This document shows positions 35,684 to 44,228 of a stretch of 64,000 nucleotides of DNA, in pieces. The notes beneath the pieces are model-generated. The model saw nothing but the letters and a program-made list of their open reading frames with translations. It had not been told where the DNA came from and ran no database searches. Made by a program: the position numbers and the translations under genes. Source of the stretch: Haliscomenobacter hydrossis DSM 1100 (GTDB taxonomy: Bacteria > Bacteroidota > Bacteroidia > Chitinophagales > Saprospiraceae); the NCBI RefSeq assembly GCF_000212735.1, contig NC_015510.1:7627001-7691000 (forward strand). The letters are read 5' to 3'. Numbering within the stretch: the first letter of the stretch is position 1; each line of letters opens with the position of its first letter.

Positions 35684-37465
35684 TTAATACCCCTTCGCGT
35701 CGTCATCCGGGTTCCGCGGATCTCCTGCCCCATGTAGTTTCCCGTTCGGCAAACGCATGATGGCTTTGACCACCGCCATGTAGTTCACCTCGCGCAATTT
35801 GTGTCCCAAAAGCTCCAGTTCTTTGCGCAGTTCTGGTGTCAACGCCGCTTTTTCCACCCAAATTTCATCCGGTAGCCATTGGTTGTGGAAGCGCCCGGCT
35901 TTGATGGCTTCATCAATGGGCATGCCAAACTCAATCACGTTCATCAACACCTGAAATACCGCAGTAATGATGGTGGAGCCGCCCGGTGCTCCGAGCACCA
36001 AAAACAATTGTCCGTCCTTTTCCACGATGGTGGGCGACATGGCGCTCAGCATCCGTTTACCGGGTTGAATCGAATTGGCTTCACTACCGACCAACCCAAA
36101 CTGGTTGGGCACACCCGCTTTGGCGCTGAAATCATCCATTTCGTTGTTGAGCAAAAAGCCGGCTCCATGTACCATCACTTTGTTGCCAAAATTGGAATTG
36201 AGTGTGGTGGTTACTGCCACAGCGTTGCCTTTTGCGTCGACCACCGAAGTGTGTTCGGTTTCAAAACTCTCTTTGCTGATGCTGCGAAAATCTCCCGCCA
36301 GGATGTCTTTGCTCAGCGTGGCTTGGGTGGGATTGAAATTGGCCATGCGTTGGCGCAAGTACTTGTCGTTGAGCAGTGAATCCTGGGGAACCTGGAAAAA
36401 ATCGGGGTCACCCATGTATTGTGCCCGGTCGGCATACACTCGGCGTTCGGCTTCGGCCATCAGGTGGACGGCGTTGAGCGATTGGAAACCCCATTCCGCC
36501 AGGGGGAAACGCTCCATGATTTTCATCAACTGCAAAATGATGATGCCTCCACTGGAAGGTGGCGGCATGGATACAATGTGGTAGTTTTTATAGGTGGCTT
36601 CCACAGGCTGCCGCCAGCGGGCGTCGTAATTTTTGAGGTCCTGGAGGGAGATCAAACCATTGCCTCTGGCCATTTCTGCTACGATGTAATCGGCGGTTTG
36701 GCCTTTGTAAAAGCCCGCTTTGCCCTTTTTTTGAATCCGTTCCAGGGTGGCGGCCAGATTGGGTTGTACCAGTACATCGCTCAATTTCCAGGGATCGGAT
36801 TTGACCAGGGCATTGTCTTCGGCATTGTATTTTTTGAATGCGGACTGGTTGCCATTGAGGCGATCAACTTCGCCCTGGGTGATTTTATAACCCTGTTTCG
36901 CCAAATCAATGGCGGGTTGAATCAACACTTTGAAAGGTAGTTTTCCGTGTTTTTTATGCGCGGCAATCATACCCGCTACGGTTCCTGGTACACCAGCTGC
37001 CAAATGCCCTTCAATACTGAGGCGGGGTACCACATTGCCCTGAGCATCGAGGTACATGTCGCGGCCAGCTTTGGCGGGGGCTTTTTCACGGTAATCGAGC
37101 GCCTCAAATTTGCCGTCCTTTGTGCGCAACACCATCAATCCACCACCGCCAATGTTTCCAGCGCGCGGATACACCACCGCAATGGCAAACTGGATGGCAA
37201 TCGCGGCATCTATGGCATTGCCTCCTTTTTTGAGAATATCTAAACCAACCTGAGAAGAAATGGGATGGGGCGAAACGACCATGGCCTGGTCAGAAATGGT
37301 GCTTTTACGAATTGGATACACCTCGACTTCGCTCGGTGGCCGCACCTCGACTTCGCTCGGTGGCCGCACCTCGACTTCGCTCGGCGACCCCACTTGTTGA
37401 GCCAAAATGGACTGAGAGAAAAGAAAAATAAAAAAAAATAAAAAGAAGTTAGGCGTTGATTTCAT
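35684..37465 (-). CDS. ggt: Gamma-glutamyltransferase
   Basis: 593 aa N-terminal nucleophile hydrolase in the periplasm that cleaves glutathione and other gamma-glutamyl compounds. The signal peptide is MKSTPNFFLFFFIFLFSQSILAQ. The N-terminus of the large subunit is AMVVSPHPISSQVGLDILKKGGNAIDAAIA. The autocleavage/catalytic Thr is in TEHTSVVDAKGNAVAVT, and the small-subunit loop is NNEMDDFS. Between the signal and the enzyme there is an in-frame tandem PSEVEVRP repeat encoded by 24-bp DNA units. The start at 37465 gives a clean signal peptide. Confidence 0.94.
   Translation of the reverse strand: MKSTPNFFLFFFIFLFSQSILAQQVGSPSEVEVRPPSEVEVRPPSEVEVYPIRKSTISDQAMVVSPHPISSQVGLDILKKGGNAIDAAIAIQFAIAVVYPRAGNIGGGGLMVLRTKDGKFEALDYREKAPAKAGRDMYLDAQGNVVPRLSIEGHLAAGVPGTVAGMIAAHKKHGKLPFKVLIQPAIDLAKQGYKITQGEVDRLNGNQSAFKKYNAEDNALVKSDPWKLSDVLVQPNLAATLERIQKKGKAGFYKGQTADYIVAEMARGNGLISLQDLKNYDARWRQPVEATYKNYHIVSMPPPSSGGIIILQLMKIMERFPLAEWGFQSLNAVHLMAEAERRVYADRAQYMGDPDFFQVPQDSLLNDKYLRQRMANFNPTQATLSKDILAGDFRSISKESFETEHTSVVDAKGNAVAVTTTLNSNFGNKVMVHGAGFLLNNEMDDFSAKAGVPNQFGLVGSEANSIQPGKRMLSAMSPTIVEKDGQLFLVLGAPGGSTIITAVFQVLMNVIEFGMPIDEAIKAGRFHNQWLPDEIWVEKAALTPELRKELELLGHKLREVNYMAVVKAIMRLPNGKLHGAGDPRNPDDDAKGY
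37321..37386. repeat. 24-bp tandem repeat inside ggt
   Basis: The unit CCTCGACTTCGCTCGGTGGCCGCA occurs at 37321-37344 and 37345-37368, with a partial third copy to about 37386. It keeps frame and encodes PPSEVEVR repeats between the signal peptide and mature enzyme. The word TCGACTTCGCTC is a common intergenic repeat word in this bacterial group (recollection), suggesting a repeat that entered coding sequence. Confidence 0.85.
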
Positions 37466-37673
37466 TTTGGCACGATTATTTATTGAGTTAAAAGCGAAGA
37501 GCGAATCGTGAAAAACGAAAAGCAATTTGGCCTTTTTACTTTTAGCTTTTAGCTTTTCACTTTTAGCTGTTTGCCGTTCAAATTCAAAGATAAAAAAGGG
37601 AGACGATAACGTATCCGCAAAGAATTTTAAGTTTTAACTGATTAATGGGTTTAGTTACTGGCTTTATGTGAAG

Positions 37674-37718
37674 GCGCCTCCCCAATGCTAGGAGTGGGGG
37701 AGGCGCGTCTTTTTTTTT
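37674..37718 (+). terminator. Orphan intrinsic terminator in the 361-base leader of an OM protein gene
   Basis: GCGCCTCCCC (37674-37683) pairs with GGGGAGGCGC (37697-37706) and is followed by a run of nine T (37710-37718). No annotated plus-strand gene precedes it: the region 37466-37673 holds only a degenerate AAAAGC/GCTTTT palindrome and AT-rich sequence. It could end a small RNA or act as an attenuator for the gene at 37827. Confidence 0.7.
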
Positions 37719-37826
37719 GCGAAATAATAAATAACTGTATATTTTACAACAAAAATCTGCACATCAATCCGCAGCACTGCAACACTTTAATTCCAATCTT
37801 TGTCTGTTCGTAGAATTGTAGGTTAC

Positions 37827-40523
37827 ATGAAGTACTTTTACTGCTGGTTGTTGCTTGTGTTGGGCCTGGGCCAAATGGAATTGAGCGCCCAAGTTCGCAT
37901 CTTTGGAAAAATCATTGATACCTCAAATCAAGTATTGCCCCGCGCAACTACCGCGCTGTACGTGGTGCAGGATTCCTCGCTGTTCAGTTACGATTTGAGT
38001 GACGATGCCGGCAACATCGAGCTGCCCGGCATCAAACCTGGAATCTATCGACTACAAATCAGTTACCTCGGTTTTGAGCCTTGGGAACAAATTCTGACCA
38101 TCGACAAAGGTTCCCGTGAGTTGAACCTCGGCGACATCCAACTCAAAACCAAAAGTAATCTGCTCCAAACGATGGAGATCAGCGCTGCCCGCATCCCCAT
38201 CACCGTGCGCGGTGATACCCTTGAACTCAGTGCCAATTTGGTCAAGGTACAAGCCCACGACGCGGTTGAAGACATGTTGAAAAAAATGCCCGGCATGGAA
38301 CTCGACCCCGATGGAACCCTCAAAGCCCAGGGCGAGAATATTGTAAAAATCATGGTGGACGGCAAAGAGTTTTTTGGAACCGACATCAAAATGGCCCTCA
38401 AAGTATTGCCCGCAGATGCGGTGGATAAAATTCAAATCATTGAAAAAAAATCCGATAAAGCCGAATTTTCAGGGATCGACGATGGACAACGCGAAAAAAT
38501 CCTCAACATCAAAACCAAACCGGATCGGCAAAAATCAAATTTTGGCAAATCAACCCTTGGCCTAGGGCCGCCACAGCAGTTTGATGTGGTATCCAACCTC
38601 AGCAAGTTTTCACCCAAAAGGCGCCTCACTGGTACGCTTTCAGCCAACAATGTCAACCGGAATGGCAACGCCGAAGTAACGGATCGAGGATTGAGCAACG
38701 CGGCAGCATTACCTTCAGGAGGACTGAACACCAACCTGAATGCCGGATTGAATTTTAGCCAGGAACTGCCCCGAAAATGGCAAGTGTATGGCAATTATCG
38801 CTTGAATTTATCGGATCGCGATATGGACCGCATCGCCCGAGTGGAGCGTTATCTGGACGACAAAACCATCATCAGCCAGGATACCTCAAGCAATGACAAT
38901 TTTAGCATCAACAACAACCTCAACCTCACCCTGGAATCCAACCGGAAAGATACCCTTTGGGGTTTTCGATTGCTTAGTGGAATGTTCATGCGCAATGGGC
39001 GCAATACTTCCAATTTTCAATCTTTTGCCGCCGACCAAGTGCTAGGCCCTCGCAATACCAGTCAACGCAGCAATATGGGTGAAAACGAAGGACTGGGTGG
39101 AAATCTGGAGTTTACTTTTCGCAAAAGACTGGGCAAAAAAGGCCGCAATGTTAACCTCGATCTGGATTGGGATGCCAACTCGGGGGTCAACAATGCCAGC
39201 AACCAATCCCGGAATTACTTTTTTCAAACCACCACTGCGGCAGAAAGAGAAGTGTTGATCCATCAAGACCGGATTACCGAAACGGGTGCTGAAAACTGGA
39301 GTGCTCAGGTTTCTTTTTCCGAGCCTCTCAACAAAATAATTTCTTTACACGCCACCTACAACTATCGGGCTTCCACCAATGACGACGACCGCATCATCGC
39401 TGATGTACAAGATTCCGGCGAATTGCTCCGCAATGACCAGCAAAGCAATCACTTGCTGAGTGACGTGTTTCGACACCATACCACGTTGGGTTTGCAAGCC
39501 GACTACAAAAAGCTGGACATCGGTACACGCGTGCGTTGGGAAAATGCCATGATCAAGGGAGGCTTATTCCTGCAAGAAGCAGCCGTGAACCAGGAATACG
39601 ATTATTTATTGCCTTCGATAAACATCACCTATCGCCCGAAACAATCCAAAACCTTGACCCTCAACCTGGATCAAACCCTCAACCTTCCCAGCATTCGCCA
39701 ACTGCAACCCGTGCAGGAAGTAACCGATGCCTTGCGCTACTACATCGGAAATCCAAGTTTGACACCCGAATTGCGCTACAACGGCACCCTGCGATACAAC
39801 CTGTACCAGGCCAAACGCGGTTCCACCTTTTTGTTTAGCATCAATGGCAGCCTGACCACCGATAAAATCCAGAATGTACAATTGGTGGATGAACAATTGA
39901 TCACCAAGACCTCGCCCCAAAACGTCAGCAATGATTATTCTACCAGCGGCAACATTTACTACGTATTTCAACTCAAATCGATGGGCTTGCGGATTAGTGT
40001 AGGTAGTGATCACGGATTTGGGCGAAACCTGACCTTTATCAATCGCCTGCAAAACACGACCTACACCCGTCGCCATGCCGGAAGTTTGTCGTTTACCAAC
40101 CAAAAGAAAAAAGATTGGGAATGGTCGATCGACACCCGCGTAAATTTTTCGGCCAACCGCTATTCCACAAACGAGGAATTGAACCGCAATTTTTTACAAA
40201 ACTCGATTTTGGCTTACATACGCAAACCTTTTGCCAAGGAAAAATACAGCATGGAATCTCAATTCAATTACATCATCTACAGTGGCTTGGGCGATGGTTT
40301 TCAGCGCAGTTTACCCATTTGGAATGCCTCGATTGGTGCCTACGTGATGGAAGGAAAAAAAGGTTTGTTGCGGCTCTCTGCCTACGATTTATTGGGGCAG
40401 AACGAAGGGCTCAGCCGCAACGCGCAGCTCAATACCCTGGTGGATGAGCGGGTCAATGCACTTTCGCGGTATTTTATGCTCAGTTTTTCGTATTTGGTAC
40501 GGAATAGCGGGAAGAAAAAATAA
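37827..40523 (+). CDS. Outer-membrane beta-barrel protein with carboxypeptidase-like N-domain
   Basis: 898 aa. The signal peptide MKYFYCWLLLVLGLGQMELSAQ is followed by a CarboxypepD_reg-like domain (VRIFGKIIDTSNQVLPRATTALYVVQDSSLF..ELPGIKPGIYRLQISYLGFEPWEQ). A plug-like region follows (DAVEDMLKKMPGMELDPDGTLKAQGENIVKIMVDGKEFF), then a large C-terminal barrel with alternating aromatic strands. This is the TonB-dependent-receptor-related OMP family of Bacteroidota. It has no SusD partner next to it, so the substrate is unknown. The start was chosen to give the signal peptide. Confidence 0.9.
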   Translation: MKYFYCWLLLVLGLGQMELSAQVRIFGKIIDTSNQVLPRATTALYVVQDSSLFSYDLSDDAGNIELPGIKPGIYRLQISYLGFEPWEQILTIDKGSRELNLGDIQLKTKSNLLQTMEISAARIPITVRGDTLELSANLVKVQAHDAVEDMLKKMPGMELDPDGTLKAQGENIVKIMVDGKEFFGTDIKMALKVLPADAVDKIQIIEKKSDKAEFSGIDDGQREKILNIKTKPDRQKSNFGKSTLGLGPPQQFDVVSNLSKFSPKRRLTGTLSANNVNRNGNAEVTDRGLSNAAALPSGGLNTNLNAGLNFSQELPRKWQVYGNYRLNLSDRDMDRIARVERYLDDKTIISQDTSSNDNFSINNNLNLTLESNRKDTLWGFRLLSGMFMRNGRNTSNFQSFAADQVLGPRNTSQRSNMGENEGLGGNLEFTFRKRLGKKGRNVNLDLDWDANSGVNNASNQSRNYFFQTTTAAEREVLIHQDRITETGAENWSAQVSFSEPLNKIISLHATYNYRASTNDDDRIIADVQDSGELLRNDQQSNHLLSDVFRHHTTLGLQADYKKLDIGTRVRWENAMIKGGLFLQEAAVNQEYDYLLPSINITYRPKQSKTLTLNLDQTLNLPSIRQLQPVQEVTDALRYYIGNPSLTPELRYNGTLRYNLYQAKRGSTFLFSINGSLTTDKIQNVQLVDEQLITKTSPQNVSNDYSTSGNIYYVFQLKSMGLRISVGSDHGFGRNLTFINRLQNTTYTRRHAGSLSFTNQKKKDWEWSIDTRVNFSANRYSTNEELNRNFLQNSILAYIRKPFAKEKYSMESQFNYIIYSGLGDGFQRSLPIWNASIGAYVMEGKKGLLRLSAYDLLGQNEGLSRNAQLNTLVDERVNALSRYFMLSFSYLVRNSGKKK

Positions 40524-40524
40524 A

Positions 40525-40639
40525 TGGGTTCGGGGGTTCGACGTTCGTGAGTTCGAAGGTTCGATGTTCGGGGGTTCGAGGGTTAGCACACAATTTGAGT
40601 GTAACCCTCGAACCCCCGAACGTCGAACCCCCGAACCCT
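40525..40639. repeat. Asymmetric GGTTCG-unit palindrome between convergent genes
   Basis: The right arm 40600-40639 is the reverse complement of units in 40525-40586 (GGTTCGGGGGTTCGA, ACGTTCG, GGGGTTCGAGGGTTA). The left side has extra units, again suggesting slippage. The centre is AGCACACAATTTGAGTG. The stop codon of the glycosylasparaginase gene lies at the right edge. Confidence 0.82.
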
Positions 40640-41696
40640 ACTTGTAATGGCTTTCCGCCTTGTACACCTTCCCCCCGTCTTCCGCCAACGTGACCGAATA
40701 GCTAAAGCCGGGCTGGATGGAATAGGCCCCGTATTCACCCGCTTTGTTGATGGCGATGAAACCGACCTGGAAATCTTTGGCTTTCGCGGGATTGATCTTG
40801 ATGATGCGTTCCACCGCTATTTTACAAGCCTCTTTGGGTGATTTGCCCATGCGCATCATTTCCACGATGATGGCCGTACCCGCTACCCGGATCACTTCTT
40901 CACCCTGGCCAGAACCAGTGGCTGCGCCCACTTCATTGTCGACAAACAAACCCGCACCAATGATGGGTGAATCACCTACGCGGCCATGCAACTTGAAGGC
41001 CATCCCGCTGGTGGTGCAAGCACCCGAAAGGTTGCCTCCTGCATCCATTGCGATGGTGCCCATGGTGTCGTGGTTGGGCGTGCCATCATCGAAATAACTG
41101 GGGGCAAAAGGGCCATGTTCTTTTTTATTCTTTTTGCCTTTGCTTTGTTGCTGTTCAATGTTGATGACGGGTTTGTATTCCGATTTTTTGAGCCAGTCTT
41201 TGTACGACTTTTCGGCGTCTTTTGAGAGTTTACCCGATTCTTTGGGAAAACCATTGGCCAGGGCAAATTGCATGGCCCCTTCCCCAACTAACATAACGTG
41301 GGGGGTTGTTTCCATTAACTTACGCGCCACCGAAATGGGGTGTTTGATATAAGACAAGCCAGCTACTGAACCACAATTGGCTTTTTCGTCCATGATGCAC
41401 GCGTCGAGGGTGACGATGCCATCCCGGTCGGGGTTGCCACCCAGGCCGACACAACAGTTGATGTCGTCTTCAATCCAGCGGGCGCCGGCTTCAACGGCAT
41501 CCAGGGCACGACCATTGTTTTCGCGGAGAATTTTCCAGGCCACGGCATTGACTGGCAATCCACTATCCCAGGTAGAGACAACGATGGGTTTTACCGCAGC
41601 TTGAGTCGTAGGATTACTTTTAGCCACTACACGGCCGAGGGATAAAAAAGGCAGGCTTAGCGCCGACCAGTGTAAGAACTTTCTTCTGGTTTGCAT
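40638..41696 (-). CDS. N4-(beta-N-acetylglucosaminyl)-L-asparaginase-like Ntn hydrolase
   Basis: 352 aa. A Tat-type signal (MQTRRKFLHWSALSLPFLSLG) predicts periplasmic export. It has the glycosylasparaginase fold landmarks SGLPVNAVAWKILRENNGRALDAVEAGARWIEDD, the autocleavage Thr in HDTMGTIAMD, and GRVGDSPIIGAGLFVDNEVGAATGSGQGE. It cleaves the GlcNAc-Asn bond of glycoasparagines, or acts as a type III isoaspartyl peptidase. Proximity to a fucosidase fits glycoprotein turnover. Confidence 0.92.
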   Translation of the reverse strand: MQTRRKFLHWSALSLPFLSLGRVVAKSNPTTQAAVKPIVVSTWDSGLPVNAVAWKILRENNGRALDAVEAGARWIEDDINCCVGLGGNPDRDGIVTLDACIMDEKANCGSVAGLSYIKHPISVARKLMETTPHVMLVGEGAMQFALANGFPKESGKLSKDAEKSYKDWLKKSEYKPVINIEQQQSKGKKNKKEHGPFAPSYFDDGTPNHDTMGTIAMDAGGNLSGACTTSGMAFKLHGRVGDSPIIGAGLFVDNEVGAATGSGQGEEVIRVAGTAIIVEMMRMGKSPKEACKIAVERIIKINPAKAKDFQVGFIAINKAGEYGAYSIQPGFSYSVTLAEDGGKVYKAESHYK

Positions 41697-41727
41697 TGGT
41701 TTTTCGTTTTATTTGGTTCACAAGGGT

Positions 41728-43167
41728 TTATGAATTTTTGACAATTTTAAACACCCATGCGTAGCTATTGGGCACAATTTTAGCGGTTTTTTCAGGAATA
41801 GTAATGCTGATTACGCCATTTTCATTGCTCCATTTTAAAGGATCTTTGCTGCCAAGCAGACTGATTTTGGCTTTTTTATCAAGTTGTAAGTTTTTGATCT
41901 GGATTTTGGCAGGCAAATTTTCCCCTTCTTCAGCACGGTAGATGGCATAAACGGCGTCGGGTTTGTGGGTGAAAACCAATTTGCCCTGGGTACCGATGCT
42001 GTTGTCACCGGTAGTGTTATAAATGGCTTCGGAGTTGGTGTCCATCCATTTGCCAATTTCTTGCAGACGATCATAAGCCTCAGCATGAAAATCACCTTGA
42101 GGACTAGGGGCAATGTTGAGCAACAGGTTCCCATTTTTGGACACCACATCGGCCAGGATATGGATCAATTTGCGGGCAGGTTTGAAGTTTTCTTTGGGAA
42201 TGTAACTCCAGGAATCCCCCATGGTCAGGCAGGTTTCCCAGGGGATGGGCATGTAGTGACCGGGGATTTGTTGTTCCGGGGTGACGTAATTTTCATACGG
42301 CCCGGTTACAGTGCGGTCTACCACCAAAAGACCCGGTTGGTAGCTGCGGGCCATCGCGGCTATCTTGGGCATATCGATGTCCTGGTCAAAAGGAATGGTT
42401 TTTTGCCAGGAGATGGCGGTGTCGATGGTACTAAATGGGCGCACCCAACCACCATCCAACCAGAGGATGTCCATTTTGCCGTAATCGCGCATCAATTCCT
42501 GAATTTGGGCGTAGGTGAAAGCCTTGAATTTTTCCCATTTTTCAGGATATTTTTTGGGCGGGTAGCTCGAATTGCGGTCTTTGGGCGGGAAATACGGCCA
42601 CCAATAATCGGGTGTATGCCAGTCTGGTTTGGAAAAATAAGCCCCAATCATAAAATCTTCGGCCCGGAAAGACTTAAACACTTCCAGGGCAATGTTGCCT
42701 TTGGGGTTTTTGCCAAAAGGACTCTTCATCACGTTGTAATCGGTTTGTTTGGTGTCGAACATACAAAACCCATCGTGGTGTTTGGTTGTAAATACCACGT
42801 ATTTCATGCCCGCTGCTTTGGCGGCTTTGGCCCATTTATCGGGATTGAAGTCAAGGGGATTGAAGGAGTTCTGTAGGTTTTCGTAGGCTTTTTTGTAGCC
42901 ATACCAATCGTTGGCGTAGGGTCCGCGGCGCTCACACCAGCCTTCGTCTTCGGGGCAAAGGCTCCAGCTTTCCACAATGCCCCATTGGCTGTAGGTGCCC
43001 CAATGCATCAGCAGGCCAAATTTTACATTTTGCCATTGTTGCAATTTTTGTTGTACTTGTGGGTCGGTAGGGACTACATATTTGGAATGGTCTTGCTCGG
43101 CGTGTTGTTGGGCAAACAAGGTTGGGAAAAGCAAGATACCAAGGCAAAAGGTGAGCAAATGTCTCAT
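41728..43167 (-). CDS. Alpha-L-fucosidase, GH29
   Basis: 479 aa from MRHLLTFCLGILLFPTLFAQ (signal peptide). The GH29 catalytic domain starts at WQNVKFGLLMHWGTYSQWG and includes GMKYVVFTTKHHDGFCMFDTKQTDYNV. The nucleophile Asp is in MDILWLDGGWV. A C-terminal beta-sandwich follows. It removes terminal fucose from glycans in the periplasm or outside. It ends 31 bases before the glycosylasparaginase gene, so the two are probably co-transcribed. A longer in-frame start lacks the signal peptide. Confidence 0.94.
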   Translation of the reverse strand: MRHLLTFCLGILLFPTLFAQQHAEQDHSKYVVPTDPQVQQKLQQWQNVKFGLLMHWGTYSQWGIVESWSLCPEDEGWCERRGPYANDWYGYKKAYENLQNSFNPLDFNPDKWAKAAKAAGMKYVVFTTKHHDGFCMFDTKQTDYNVMKSPFGKNPKGNIALEVFKSFRAEDFMIGAYFSKPDWHTPDYWWPYFPPKDRNSSYPPKKYPEKWEKFKAFTYAQIQELMRDYGKMDILWLDGGWVRPFSTIDTAISWQKTIPFDQDIDMPKIAAMARSYQPGLLVVDRTVTGPYENYVTPEQQIPGHYMPIPWETCLTMGDSWSYIPKENFKPARKLIHILADVVSKNGNLLLNIAPSPQGDFHAEAYDRLQEIGKWMDTNSEAIYNTTGDNSIGTQGKLVFTHKPDAVYAIYRAEEGENLPAKIQIKNLQLDKKAKISLLGSKDPLKWSNENGVISITIPEKTAKIVPNSYAWVFKIVKNS

Positions 43168-43419
43168 GATGGTGTGTTGGTTAATATTCCGGGTCAAAAT
43201 AAAAACAAATCCACCTCTTTTTCGCTTCACGTAAAAAAAAATGCACCACGTACGAGCCATTGGCTCGTTCATAGTGCATACGGTTACATGGGAATTAGGA
43301 GTTTTTCGTGTCAAACGGGATTATGCAGATGGGATGATGCTGCGTTTCCTATAAGTGTCGGAGGGTTGGGAAAGCGTTCCATTTTTTCACCACAGATTAC
43401 ACCGATGTACACAGATTTT

Positions 43420-43983
43420 TTACAAAAAAGCCTGATAAGCCTCGATCTTCTCCGCCAAACGCTGCGCCATCAGGGCGTCTGCTTCCGCCAGGTGATCATA
43501 AATAACTTGTGCTTCGGCACGATAAGCCGCGATTTTGTTTTTGTCCCAATAAAAAGGCGGGTGGTAGAGGTTGGTCACCCGATCAGCCATTTTTACCATC
43601 CAGACCTCTCTGGGCTGCTGACGGATGCGTTGCAGGCTGTCGAGCATCTGTTGATTTTTGTCGGGCAGGGTTTTGTTTTTGGTCAAAGCCAAAACTCCTG
43701 CGGCAACTTCGGGGCCAAAAATATCCTGTAGCTCGGCGTATTCAGTAGCCGTGTCTTCTAGGGTGTCGTGCAGCAAGGCACATTGTACAAACAAATCTGC
43801 ATGGTAGGTTTCCGTCGAATTACCCAAAATCCACATGGCCTCCATGGCCACGCTGCTCAGGTGATTGATGTACTCGATTTGTTGTTCGGGAAGGCGGCCT
43901 CCGTAGGTTTGGCCGCTGTGTTTTAGGGTGACGAAGTGCCAAGCTTTGGCAAAAAGGTCACGGTTCCAGGCATTAGATGTCAT
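43420..43983 (-). CDS. HD-domain phosphohydrolase (RelA/SpoT-like HD)
   Basis: 187 aa from MTSNAWNRDLFAKAWHF at 43983. Metal-binding signatures of the SpoT-type HD domain are visible as HSGQTYGG, INHLSSVA, CALLHDTLEDT (the HDxxED motif) and VKMADRVTNL. It lacks the synthetase and regulatory domains of SpoT, so it is a small (p)ppGpp-hydrolase-like enzyme (Mesh1-type) or an enzyme for a related nucleotide. It lies directly downstream of the two Y RNAs on the same strand. Confidence 0.88.
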   Translation of the reverse strand: MTSNAWNRDLFAKAWHFVTLKHSGQTYGGRLPEQQIEYINHLSSVAMEAMWILGNSTETYHADLFVQCALLHDTLEDTATEYAELQDIFGPEVAAGVLALTKNKTLPDKNQQMLDSLQRIRQQPREVWMVKMADRVTNLYHPPFYWDKNKIAAYRAEAQVIYDHLAEADALMAQRLAEKIEAYQAFL

Positions 43984-44024
43984 ATGATAAGGGATTATTT
44001 GCAGCAAGATACGTAAATAGGATA

Positions 44025-44053
44025 ACCGCAGCATGAATCAGTTCAGCTGCGGT
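44025..44053 (-). terminator. Hairpin downstream of Y RNA 2
   Basis: ACCGCAGC (44025-44032) pairs exactly with GCTGCGGT (44046-44053). On the minus strand it lies about 17 bases after the 3' end of the second Y RNA and before the HD gene. There is no strong T-run, so its terminator role is tentative. Confidence 0.5.
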
Positions 44054-44069
44054 CAAACAAAAAATGAAA

Positions 44070-44205
44070 GGCAAAAAGCGAAAAGAGTACGTAATGTGCT
44101 CTACCTTTTGAGCTACACGCTGATGTGGCAAAAAATTGGTCAGCGCGACGGGACTCGAACCCGCAACCCCATCGTCCCAAACGAAGTAACTCTATTCTAC
44201 GGCAC
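44070..44205 (-). ncRNA. Y RNA 2 (tRNA-like, circularly permuted, retains ACCA)
   Basis: Read on the minus strand the order is 5' stem strand, anticodon-like loop, T-arm, acceptor, loop, acceptor, D-arm, 3' stem strand. The outer stem pairs GAATAGAG (44190-44197) with CTCTTTTC (44080-44087), extended inward by TAC/GTA. The T-arm at 44148-44164 has loop TTCGAGT. The acceptor strand CGCGCTG (44141-44147) pairs over 7 bp with CAGCGTG (44116-44122). The D-arm at 44098-44113 contains GCTC...GAGC with GG. After the acceptor comes ACCA (44137-44140). The loop TTTGGGA near 44175-44181 matches tRNA-Pro(UGG). Location downstream of the Ro gene supports a YrlA-type Y RNA. End points are approximate. Confidence 0.82.
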
Positions 44206-44228
44206 TTTCAAGTTTTTTAAAATAAACC

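Noticed and set aside
43254-43280. Regulatory palindrome ACGAGCCATTGGCTCGT
   Set aside because: It is a neat 17-base palindrome upstream of the fucosidase start, but no second copy or linked regulator is visible, so no regulatory claim is made.
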